From assembly GCA_947650365.1 (NCBI GenBank), contig OX393552.1, forward strand, positions 23,719,981 to 23,783,980: a DNA stretch of 64,000 bases, in the 5' to 3' direction. The translations under genes were made by a program, and so were the position numbers. The notes below the pieces were generated by a model. The model was not told the DNA's origin. It saw only the letters and a program-made list of their open reading frames with translations, and made no database searches. Source of the DNA: Chamaelirium japonicum (taxonomy: Eukaryota; Streptophyta; Magnoliopsida; Liliales; Melanthiaceae). How positions within the stretch are numbered: position 1 is the first letter of the stretch; every line of letters starts with the position of its first letter. Shown here piece by piece: positions 1-10,637 of the stretch.

Positions 1-397
1 TAAATATAATTTATGGAATAAGGATTCAAATAATTATTTAATTAACTTATAAAATATTTAAATAATTTTATTATTTCTTTATGTTATTAATATTTTTTCA
101 TAGAATAATTCAATTATATAATTATATAATATTTTAATCAAATAATTTAATTATTTAATTATTTTATTATTTACTTAATAATTTAAAGTATAAATTATAT
201 AAATTAATAAGTTTTTTACAATAATAAAATAATTTAATCAATAATTACATAACTAAATTATTATGTAATAAAATTATTATATTATCATTTAAACAAATTA
301 TTAAATAATTATTATGTAATAAAAACTAAGTCTGGAATTATTAAACTATTAAATAATTATTAAATAATTATTAAATTATAAATTATTATGTAATAAA
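1..397. repeat. AT-rich foldback right arm leading to the small array (U1)
   Basis: No gene. This is the right arm of the foldback that follows cassette g; its left half lies outside the window. At about 322-338 a short piece of 65-bp monomer (AACTAAGTCTGGAATTA) interrupts the AT sequence, followed by an AT stretch that repeats the preceding one before the real array starts. The array edge was therefore duplicated together with about 75 bp of AT flank. Confidence 0.7.
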
Positions 398-744
398 AAC
401 TATGTCTGGAATGCACACTCCGAAGCGTGGCGCACCGAAGACCGGCCAAAATTTGCCCGAAAAACTAAGTCAAAAACGCGCACCCCGAAGCATGGTACAT
501 TGAAGTCCGACCAAAATTCGCCCGAAAAACTAAGTCTAGAACGCTCACCCCGAAGCGTGGTGCACCGAAGACCGGCCTTGCTCGAAATACTAAGTTTGGA
601 AGGCGCAGCCCGAAGCGTGGCGCACCAAAGACTGGCCGAAATTCACCCGAAAAACTAAGTCTGGAATGCGACCCCAAAGCGTGGCGCACCGAAGACCGAC
701 CGAAATTCGCTTGAAAAACTCAGTCTGGAACACGCATCCCGAAG
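398..744. repeat. Small 65-bp minisatellite array, U1
   Basis: About 5.3 monomers of a 65-bp GC-rich repeat. Each monomer starts AAACTAAGTCTGG, has GAAGCGTGGCGCACCGAAG in the middle, and ends GAAATTCGCCCGAA. One monomer (near 570-590) is shortened after CCGGCCTTGCTCG; the same short monomer recurs in every small array and near the end of every main array, marking the two as copies of one segment. The array stops within a monomer at CCCGAAG and AT sequence follows. Confidence 0.93.
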
Positions 745-1660
745 CTAAAATTTTAATTTGATAATTATTTCAATAAAGAATTATTTAATAATTTATTTCA
801 ATAATAATCTAATAAGTTTATTATATAATAATTTAGGTATTTAATTATTAATTAAATTATTATATTATTTCAAAAAATTAATAAATAATATAATTTATTC
901 TTAAAATTATTAATTAAATATTTTAAAAATAAAATACTTAAATTTATTTTGTTAAAATATTATATAATTATATAATGGAATTATTTTATTAGAATATAAT
1001 AATAACATAAAGAAATAATAGAATTATTCAAATATTTTATTAAATAATTAAATAATTATTTGAATCATTATTCCATAAATTATAATTAATCCAATAATTT
1101 TATTATTTACTTATTGAATAATTCAATAATGATTATTGAATTATTTTATTATTGAATTATTAAATAAGTAAATAATAATAATATTTAATTAATTATAATT
1201 TATGGAATAATGATTTAAATAATAATTTAATTATTATATAAAATATTTAAATAATTTTATTAATTCTATATTTTATTAATATTTTTTAATAAAATAATTC
1301 AATTATATAATTATATAATATTTTCATCAAATAATTTAAGTATTTTATTACTTCAATATTTAAGTAATAATTTAAAGTATAAATTATATTAATTAATAAT
1401 TTTTTAAAATAATAAAATAATTGAATAAATAATTATATGACTAGATTATTATGTAATAAAATTATTAGATTATCATTAAAATAAATTATTAAATAATTAT
1501 TTATTTATATAACTAAAATATTAGAATTTAATTATTAAGATAATTAAATAAAGAATTATTTAAATAATAATTTTTTGAAATAATTAAATAGTTAGTCAAT
1601 TATTGAAATATTTAAAAATTTAATTAGTGAATAAATATATCAAATAGATTATTTATATAA
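745..1660. repeat. AT foldback between small and main arrays, U1 (centre 1131)
   Basis: No gene. A long imperfect inverted repeat is centred on base 1131 in TTCAATAATGATTATTGAA. The flanks stay complementary far outwards: ATTCCATAAATTATAATTAA on the left is mirrored by TTATAATTTATGGAAT on the right, and TATTATATAATTATATAATG by its complement at about 1300-1320. The left arm reaches back almost to the array edge near 750 and the right arm to about 1510. The block 398-1660 recurs at 4549-5811. Confidence 0.8.
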
Positions 1661-4600
1661 GACCGATCGAAATTAGATTGAAAAACTAAGTCATAAATGC
1701 GCACCCTGAAGCGTGGCGCACCGAAGACCGACCTTAATTCGCACAAAAAACTAAGTCTGGAGTGTGATCCCAGAAGCGTGGCGCACCGAGGACCGGCCAA
1801 AATTCTCCCGAAAAACTAAGTCTGGAATGTGCACCCCAAAGCGTGGCGTACCAAGGACATGCAAAAATTCGCTCGAAAAACTAAGTCTGGAACGAGCACC
1901 CCGAAGCGTGGCGCATCGACGATCGGCCGAAATTCGCCCAAAAAACTAAGTCTGGAACATGCACCCCAAAGCATGGTGCACCGAAAACCGGTCGAAAATT
2001 CGTACGAAAAACGAAGTCTGTAATGCGCACCCCGAAGCGTGGTTCACCAAAGACCGATCGAAATTCATCCAAAAAACTAAGTTAGGAACGCGCACCCTGA
2101 AGAGTGGCACACTAAAGACCTGCCGAAATTCGACAAAAAAACTAAGTCTGGAATGCGCACCCTGAAGCGTAGTGCACCGAAAACCGACCGAAATTCGCTC
2201 GAAAAGCAAACTCTGGAACGTGCACACCGAAGCGTGGCGCACCGAAGACAGATCGAAGTTCACCCAAAAAACTAAGTCTGGAATACGCGTCCTGAAGCGT
2301 GACGCACCGAAGACCATCCAAAATTCGTCAGAAAAACTAAGTCTGCAATGCGCACCCCGAAGCGTGGCACAACGAAGACCGGCCGAAATTTGCCCGAAAT
2401 GATAAGTCTAGAACGCGCACCACGAAGAGTGGCGCACCGAAGAACGACCGAAATTCGCTCGAAAATCTAAGTCTGTAATGCGCATCCCGAAGCATGGTGC
2501 ACCGAAAACTAGCCAAAATTCGGTAAAGAAACAAAGTCTAGAACGCGCACCCCAAAGCGTGGTGTAGCGAAAACCGACCAAAATTCGCACGAAAAACTAA
2601 GTCTGGAACGTGCATGATGAAGCGTGGCGCACCCCAAAGCGTGGCGTACCAAGGACATGCAAAAATTCGCTCGAAAAACTAAGTCTGGAACGAGCACCCC
2701 GAAGCGTGGCGCATCGACGATCGGCCGAAATTCGCCCAAAAAACTAAGTCTGGAACATGCACCCCAAAGCATGGTGCACCGAAAACCGGTCGAAAATTCG
2801 TACGAAAAACTAAGTCTGTAATGCGCACCTCGAAGCGTGGTTCACCAAAGACCGATCGAAATTCATCCAAAAAACTAAGTTAGGAACGCGCACCCTGAAG
2901 AGTGGCACACTAAAGACTTGCCGAAATTCGGCAAAAAAGCTAAGTCTGGAATGCGCACCCTGAAGCGTGGTGCAGCGAAAACCGACCGAAATTCGCTCGA
3001 AAAGCAAACTCTGGAACGTGCACACCAAAGCGTGGCGCACCGAAGACCGGCCGAAGTTCACCCAAAAAACTAAGTCTGGAATACGCATCCTAAAGCGTGG
3101 CGCACCGAAGACCATCCAAAATTCGACAGAAAAACTAAGTCTGCAATGCGCACCCCGAAGCGTGGCACAACGAAGACCGGCCGAAATTTGCCCGAAATGA
3201 TAAGTCCACGAAGAGTGGCGCACCGAAGAACGACCGAAATTCGCTCGAAAATCTAAGTCTGTAATGCGCATCCCGAAGCATGGTGCACCGAAAACTAGCC
3301 AAAATTCGGCAAAGAAACAAAGTCTAGAACGCGCACCCCAAAGCGTGGTGTAGCGAAAACCGACCAAAATTCGCACGAAAAACTAAGTCTGGAACGTGCA
3401 TGATGAAGCGTGGCGCACCGTAGACCGATCAAAATTCTCCCGAAAAACTAAGTCTCGAACACGCACCCCGAAGCGTGGTGCACCGAAGACCGGCCAAAAT
3501 TTATCCAGAAAACTAAGTCTGGAATGTGCACCCCAAAGCATGGCGCACAGAAGACCGGCCAAAATTTGCCCGGAAAACTAAGTCTGGAACGTGCACCCCG
3601 ATGCGTGGCTCACCGAGGACCGACCAAAATTCGTCCGAAAAACTAAGTTAGGAACACGCACCCCAAAGAGTGGTGCACCGAAGACTGGTCGAAATTTACC
3701 CAAAAAACTAAGTCTGGAACGCACACCTCGAAGCATGGCGCACCGAAGACCGACCAAAATTCGATCGAAATACTAAGTCTGGAATGCGCACCCCAAAGCG
3801 TGGCGCACCCAAAACTGGCTGAAATTCACCCGAATAACTAAGTCTGGAATGCACACACCAAAGCATGGCACATCGAAGATCGGCCGAAATTCACTTGAAA
3901 AACTATGTCTGGAATGCACATCCTGAAGCGTGGAGCACCGAAGACCGACCGAAATTTGCCCAAAAAACTAAGTCTAGAGTGCGCACCCCGAAGCATGGCG
4001 CACAGAGGATCGGGCAAAATTCGCCCAAAAAAATAAATCTGGAACGTGCACCCTGAAGTGTGGCGTACCAAGGACCGGCCGAAATTTGGCAGAAAAACTA
4101 AGTCTGGAACTCGCACCCTGAAGCGTGGAGCAGTGAAGACCGATCGAAATTCACCCGAAAAACTAAGTCTTGAATGCGCACGCCAAAGCGTGGTGCACCG
4201 AAGACCGGCAGAAATTTGCCCGAAAAACTTAATCTGGAATGCGCACCCCGAAGCATGGCGCACCGAAGACAAGCCAAAATTCGCCCGAAAAATTAAGTCT
4301 GGAACGCGCACCCCGAAGAGTGCCGGACCGAAGACCGACCGAAATTTACCTGAAAAACTAAGTTTGGAACGTGCACGTCAAAGCATGGCGCACCGAAGAC
4401 CGATCGAAATTCGTGGGGAAAACTAAGTCTGGAACGTGCACCCCGAAGCATGGCGCACCGAAGACTAACCAAAATTCACCCGAAAAACTGAGTCTGGAAT
4501 GCGCACCCCCATGTATGGCGCACCGACGATCAGCCAAAATTTGATCGAAAAACTAAGTCTGGAATGCACACTCCGAAGCGTGGCGCACCGAAGACCGGCC

Positions 4601-4896
4601 AAAATTCGCCCGAAAAACTAAGTCAAAAACGCGCACCCCGAAGCATGGTGCATTGAAGTCCGACCAAAATTCGCCCGAAAAACTAAGTCTAGAACGCGCA
4701 CCCCAAAGCGTGGTGCACCGAAGACGGCCTTGCTCGAAATACTAAGTTTGGAATGCGCAGCCCGAAGCGTGGCGCACCAAAGACTGGCCGAAATTTACCC
4801 GAAAAACTAAGTCTAGAATGCGACCCCAAAGCGTGGCGCACCGAAGACCGGCCGAAATTTGCTTGAAAAACTCAGTCTGGAACACGAATCCCGAAG
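1661..4896. repeat. Main 65-bp minisatellite array, U1
   Basis: About 50 monomers of the 65-bp repeat, with no spacers. Differences between monomers fall mostly at CpG sites changed to TpG or CpA, for example GAAGCGTGG versus GAAGCATGG, GAACGCG versus GAATGCG, TTCGCCC versus TTTGCCC. Because 65 is not a multiple of three, a reading frame passes through all phases of the monomer every 195 bp. This gives open stretches on both strands of up to 188 codons (minus strand 2810-3376); these look like by-products of the repeat, not genes. The last 348 bp match the small array. Confidence 0.95.
1831..3412. repeat. 798-bp tandem duplication inside the U1 main array
   Basis: The segment from GCACCCCAAAGCGTGGCGTA at 1831 recurs at 2629, an offset of 798 bp or about twelve monomers. 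The join is visible at 2612-2640, where a monomer starting with CATGATGAAGCGTGGCGCACC runs into the start of the duplicated block. The second copy has a short loss near 3207 and scattered base changes. U3 and U4 have one copy only, which explains why their main arrays are about 780 bp shorter. Confidence 0.85.
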
Positions 4897-6140
4897 CTAA
4901 AATTTTAATTTTATAATTATTTCAATAAAGAATTATTTAATAATTTATTTCAATAATAATCTAATAAGTTTATTATATAATAATTTAGGTATTTAATTAT
5001 TATTTAAATTATTATATTATTTCAAAAAATTAATAAATAATATAATTTATTCTTAAAATTATTAATTAAATATTTTAAAAATAAAATACTTAAATTTATT
5101 TTGTTAAAATATTATATAATTATATAATGGAATTATTTTATTAGAATATAATAATAACATAAAGAAATAATAGAATTATTCAAATATTTTATTAAATAAT
5201 TAAATAATTATTTGAATCATTATTCCATAAATTATAATTAATCCAATAATTTTATTATTTACTTATTGAATAATTCAATAATGATTATTGAATTATTTTA
5301 TTATTGAATTATTAAATAAGTAAATAATAAAAATATTTAATTAATTATAATTTATGGAATAATGTTTTAAATAATAATTTAATTATTATATAAAATATTT
5401 AAATAATTTTAATATTTCTATATTTTATTAATATTTTTTAATAAAATAATTTAATTATATAATTATATAATATTTTCATCAAATAATTTAAGTATTTTAT
5501 TACTTCAATATTTAAGTAATAATTTAAAGTATAAATTATATTAATTAATAATTTTTTAAAATAATAAAATAAATGAATAAATAATTACGTAACTAAATTA
5601 TTATGTAATAAAATTATTAGATTATCATTAAAATAAATTATTAAAAAATTATTTATTTATATAACTAAAATATTAGAATTTAATTATTAAGAAAATTAAA
5701 TAAAGAATTATTTAAATAATAATTTTTTGAAATAATTAAATAGTTAGTCAATTATTGAAATATTTAAAAATTTAATTAGTGAATAAATATATCAAATAGA
5801 TTATTTATATAATAAAATAAATATTTTCATTATTATATAATTTTATAGTTAAATAAATAATAATTTAAATAAAATATTGTATAATGAAATAAATATAAAA
5901 TTTTATAAAATTATGAGATATTAATTTAAATAACTTAAAAAATAATTATTAAATTCAGTAATTAAATAAAACAATAATTTAATAACTATTACTTATTATT
6001 TAAATAATTAATTAATTATTTGAATATATGGAAAATAAAAATAAAATTTAAATAGCTTAATATTTTTTTTAATAGTCAAAAAAATATTTATTGATTTTTA
6101 TATTTAAATAATAAATAATTAGTTTAAATAATTTAATTAT
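4897..6140. repeat. AT foldback after main array, U1 (centre 5283)
   Basis: No gene. 4549-5811 is a second copy of the small-array end and foldback seen at 398-1660, so the main array is flanked by direct repeats of about 1.26 kb. From 5812 the sequence continues along the right arm of the foldback (TTTTATAGTTAAATAAATAA and onward) up to leader remnant a. Confidence 0.8.
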
Positions 6141-6319
6141 GAAGAAACGAAGGCAGAAGAGAGAGAAGAAGAGATATGATAATGGAGAAATAAACGAGGA
6201 GAGAAGAAATCCTGCTCCAGTCCATTAGCCACAAGTATAGGTTTGAAGTAAGAAGTAATCTAAATTCCAAAACTTCAATTCTCAATAGTATCATCTCAAT
6301 GTTATTATGATTATCATTG
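6141..6319 (+). mobile_element. Leader remnant a, U1 (LTR lost)
   Basis: A GC-richer stretch matching the leader part of the LTR cassettes: purine-rich GAAGGCAGAAGAGAGAGAAG, then TCCTGCTCCAGTCCATTAGCC, TATAGGTTTGAAGTAAGAAG and TCAATAGTATCATCTCAATG. No LTR, TATA box or purine tract lies upstream. The junction with AT-rich arm at 6140 is abrupt. It is a fossil fragment of the same element family. Confidence 0.75.
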
Positions 6320-9300
6320 AAATATTTCTATAATTGTTTTAATAATAGTAAACGTTTATTTAATTATAAAATAATTGAAATAATTGAAATATTTTAATAA
6401 TTAACTTTTTATTAAAATAATAATTTTATTTAATTATCTAGTTATTTAATAGAATTTATTATTTTGTTTATTTATTAATTATTATAATATTAAATAATCA
6501 TATTATGTACCTATTTAATGGTTTAAAATATTTAATAAATAAATAATAATTTAATTATATCATTTAATTTATTTTATTAGTTATTTCTGTAATTATTATG
6601 ATTTTTTAAATTAATTTAACTAATTTAGTAAATAATAAATTGTTAAAATAATAAAATAATTAATTATTTCATATTTTATTATTTAATAAGTAATTAATGA
6701 AAATATTTCATTAATTACCATTAATAAAATAATTATTATAATTTTTATTTAATTATTTTTTGAAATAATTTATTAATTTCATTATTTCTTTAATAAAGTA
6801 ATATAATAATATAATAACTAATTCCTTATTATTTTTTAAAAAATCTATTATTTTAAATTTTTTTTATTATTTCTATATTCATATAATTCACTAATTATTT
6901 AAATAATAAGTAAATAGTTATTGAATTAATATTTTATATTATTACTTAATAAAATAATTAATTTTTTGATATATTTAATTTAATTTTTTATAATTTATTT
7001 AAATAATTTGTTAATTATTTCATTACATTATTATTTAAGTTTATTATTATTTATTTAACTATAAAATTATTTAATAATTAAATTATTTTTTTGTTTAAGT
7101 ACTTAATCTATTTAATATATTTCTTTGCTAAATAAATTATAACATATTTAAATAATTAACTAATTATTTAATTATTTCAAAAAAATATTATTTAAATAAT
7201 TCTTTATATAATTATATAAGTAATGAAATTCTAACTTTATAATTATTTCCATAAATAATTATTCAAAAATTAATTTAAATACTAAAATAATAATCTTATT
7301 ACATAATAATTTAGTTATGTAATTATTAAATAAATTATTTAAATATTTTCAAAAAATATAATTTATTTAAATTATTATTTATTTAACTATAAAATTATTT
7401 AATAATTAAATTATTTTTTTGTTTAAGTAAGTATTCCATTTAATATATTTCTTTACTAATTTTTTTTTAAATATTTAACTAATTAAATAAATATTCACTT
7501 ATTTTGAAAAATTATTATTGAAACTATTCTTTATCTCATTATTTAATTAATGAAATTCTAATTTTATAATTATTTCAATAAATAATTATTTAATAATTTA
7601 TATCAATAGTAATCAAATAATTTTATTACATAATAATTTAGGTATGTAATTATTAATTAAATTATTATATTATTTCAAAAAATTATTAATTAATATAATT
7701 TATTCTTAAAATTATTACATAAATATTTAAAAAATATAATAAATAAATTTATTTTGTTAAAATATTATATAATTATATAATGGAATTATTTTATTAGAAT
7801 ATAATAATAATATAAAGAAATAATTTATTTTCTAAAATAATTAAATTATTATTTGATATCATTATTCCATAAATTATAATTAATCTAATATTTTTATTAT
7901 TTACTTATTGAATAATTCCATAATGATAATTGAATTATTTCATTATTGAATTATTCAATAAGTAAATAATATAGATATTTCATTATTTATAATTTATGGA
8001 ATAATGATTCAAATAATTATTTAATTATTTAATAAAATATTTTAATAATTTCATTATTTCTATATGTTATTTATATTTTATAATAAAATAATTCAATTAC
8101 ACAATTATTTAATATTTTAATAAAATAATTTAAGTATTTTATTATTTAAATAGTGACGTAATAATTTAAAGTATAAATTATATTAATAAATAATTTTTGA
8201 AATTCATAAAATAATTTAATCAATAATTACATAAATAAATTATTATATAATAAAATTTTTAGATTATCTTTTAAATAAATTATTAAATAATTATTTATTT
8301 ATATAACAAAAATATTAGAATTTAGTTATTTAGATAATTAAATATAGAATTATTTAAATAATTAAATATTTATTCAATTATTGAAATATTTAAAAACTTA
8401 ATTAGTGAAGATATATATCAAATAGATTATTTACTTAAAAAAATCAATATTTTTGTTATTAAAAAATTTCATTTTTAAATAAATAATAATTTCATTATAT
8501 AATTAATTTATTATATTAGTTATTTTTTTAATTATTACTATCTTTTCAATTAATTTATTTAGTTCATTAAATAATAAATTAGAGAAATAATAAAATAATT
8601 AATTAATTCATTATTTTATTATTTAATATGTAATTAATGAAAATATTTAATTAATTAACATTAATAAAATAATTTTTATAATTTTTATTTAATTATATTA
8701 GAAAATAATTGATTAATTTAATTATTTATTTCATAAAGTAATAAAATAATATAATAACTAATTATTTATTATTTTCAAAAAATTATATAATTTAAAAAAA
8801 TATGTTATTATTTAAATGTTCAAATAATTAACTAATTATTTAAATTAACTAATTATTTAAATTTTTTTTTTTTTATAATTTAATAAAATAATTTGTGAAT
8901 TATTTCATTACATAATAATTTAATTAAATTATTATTTATTTAACTATAAAATTATTTAATAATTAAATTACTTTTTTGTTTAAGTAAATAATCTATTTAA
9001 TATATTACTTTACTAAATAAGTTTTGAAATATTTAAATAATTGTTTTTAGGGTTATTTTGACTTTGCCCCCCAAGTTTTGCCATAAATTAGACTTTACCC
9101 CCCATATTTTCATTAATTAGACTTTACCCCCCAAAACTAACTGTTCCGTCAGCTCACCATCTAGAGAAAGGTTGAGCTGACGGAAAAGAAATAAAGTTTT
9201 GGGGGGTGAGCTAACGGAACAGTTAGTTTTGGGGGGTAAAGTCTAATTAATGAAAATATGGGGGGTAAAGTCTAATTCAAGGCAAAACTTGGGGGGCAAA

Positions 9301-10241
9301 GTCAAAATAACCCTTGTTTTTATTATTATCTAAATAATGAAATTAGCATTTAATAATTATTTTAATAAAATAATTTTTAAAAAAATTATTTAATTGATAA
9401 TATAATAATTTTATTATATAATAATTTAGTTATATAATTATTTAATAAATTATTTTATTATTTCAAAAAATAACATTTTTTTAAATTATTCTTTTGTTTA
9501 AGTCAATAATCTATTTAATATATTTCTTTACTAAATAAGTTTTTAAATATTTAAATAATTGAATAATTATTCATTTATATAAAAAAATTATTATTGAAAT
9601 AATTATTTATATATTTATCTACTTAATAAAACTCTAATTTTTACAATTATTTCAATAAATTATTATTTAATATTTTATTTAAATAATAATCTAATTATTT
9701 TATTACATAATAATTTAGTTATGTAATTATTAATGAAATTATTTTATTATTTCAAAAAATTATTAATTAATATAATTTATTCTTTGAATTATTAATAAAA
9801 TATTTAAAAAATAAAATAGGTAAATTTGTTTACTTAAATAATTTTATAGTTAAATAAATAATAATTTAAATAAAATATTATATAATGAAATAAATAAAAA
9901 TATTTATTAAATTATGAGATATTAATTTAAATAACAAAAAAAAAATTTATTTAATTAAGTAATAAAATAAGACAATAATTTAATAACTATTTACTTATTA
10001 TTAAAATAATTTGTTAATTATTTGAATATATGAATAATAAAATATTTTTTTAAATAGCTTAATACTTTTATTAATAATTAAAGAAATATTTATTGATTTT
10101 AATATTTAAATAATAAATAATTAGTTTAAATAATTTAATTATATAGATAATTAAATATTTCTTTAATTATTTAATTTATTTAACTATTTAATTTATTAAA
10201 CTAATTAAATTAATTAAATAAAAGGAAGTAAAGTAGGAAGA
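6320..10241. repeat. Long AT region with two foldback modules, U1 (centre 7925)
   Basis: No gene. The first module is a left arm, a centre at 7925 (CCATAATGATAATTGAATT) and a right arm to about 8500; arms of roughly 500 bp or more are visible, and inside the left arm a block of about 328 bp is repeated in tandem (GTTTAAGTA at 7093 and 7421). Near 8500 the right arm switches to left-arm sequence again, and near 9835 that left arm joins right-arm sequence directly, so the second module has lost its centre. The MITE sits at 9050-9313. The region ends with a purine tract just before the LTR of cassette b. Confidence 0.72.
9050..9313. mobile_element. Foldback MITE, Mutator-like, private to U1
   Basis: A 264-bp palindromic element. 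Left arm 9050-9158 and right arm 9205-9313 are near-perfect inverted repeats of 109 bp around a 46-bp loop; ends are GGGTTATTTTGACTTTG and its complement. It is flanked by a 9-bp direct repeat TTGTTTTTA (9041-9049 and 9314-9322). The same place in U2 (about 18001), U3 (about 36902) and U4 (about 55717) reads TTCTCTTTA or TTCTTTTTA once, with no insertion. The 9-bp target duplication fits MULE-derived MITEs. The G/C-run arms (AGACTTTACCCCCC repeated) make it very different from its AT surroundings. It carries no transposase. Confidence 0.92.
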
Positions 10242-10637
10242 TGAGGCACACCCGAATTTTTTGCTTTAAAAAAATTTATATTTTTCTTTTAAAAAATTTA
10301 AAACATTACAACTGTTATGAGATCGTTCGATCGGATGACTGTTCACCGTCAGATCTCTCACATAGATTTGGGTTTCCTAAATAATACTTAGGCCCTAAGT
10401 AAACTTACCCTAAAAATAATATACAACCCCTTTAGGGTGGGGCATGTTTGACGGCTCTCTCTTTCTCCCATCTCACAATATGTTATCAACACGAATATAT
10501 CAAGCCGAGCCAATCCGTGGCAAGAAAACGGAGAGAGAAACAAAGACAGAAGAGGGAGAGGAAGAGAGATGAGAATAGAGAAATAAACGAATAGAGAAGA
10601 AGTCCTGCCCCAGTCCATTGGCCACGGGTATAGGTTT
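10242..10637 (+). mobile_element. LTR-leader cassette b, U1
   Basis: Probable LTR of a Ty1/copia-like, non-autonomous element, with its leader. Seen: purine-rich tract GGAAGTAAAGTAGGAAGA up to 10241; a 234-bp segment 10242-10475 starting TGAGGCAC and ending TCTCA, so the ends form TGAG...CTCA; inside it a telo-like GGGTTT, palindrome TACTTAGGCCCTAAGTA at 10385, a TATA-like CTAAAAATAA, and a GGGTGGGG run. GTTATCAACACGA follows about 7 bases later, then a purine-rich leader ending at GGTATAGGTTT (10637). The motif after the LTR resembles one I recall next to 5' LTRs of some plant copia elements; it is not the usual TGG-type primer site. A host promoter plus 5' leader is the alternative reading. 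No coding domain is present. Confidence 0.6.

Noticed and set aside
1764-4426. Many short plus- and minus-strand open frames in the 65-bp arrays, seemingly basic repeat proteins
   Set aside because: They occur on both strands of the same tandem repeat, follow the 65-bp period, start and stop wherever a monomer variant makes a codon, and have no conserved start context. They are by-products of a stop-poor GC-rich monomer.
398-4896. CRISPR array
   Set aside because: Monomers follow each other directly with no unique spacers, monomers are 65 bp and variable, and the setting is eukaryotic.
10242-10475. rDNA intergenic spacer with a polymerase I promoter
   Set aside because: The TATA-plus-GGGTGGGG stretch and long tandem repeats suggested it, but no 18S, 5.8S, 25S or 5S sequence appears in 64 kb and the TATA box is of the polymerase II type.
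10388-10618. Minus-strand open frame (76-110 codons in different cassettes) with a hydrophobic serine/leucine-rich stretch resembling a membrane segment
   Set aside because: It lies antisense to the purine-rich leader and the LTR promoter region; the leucine/serine run is simply the complement of the GA-rich leader. Frame ends vary among cassettes. No family resemblance.
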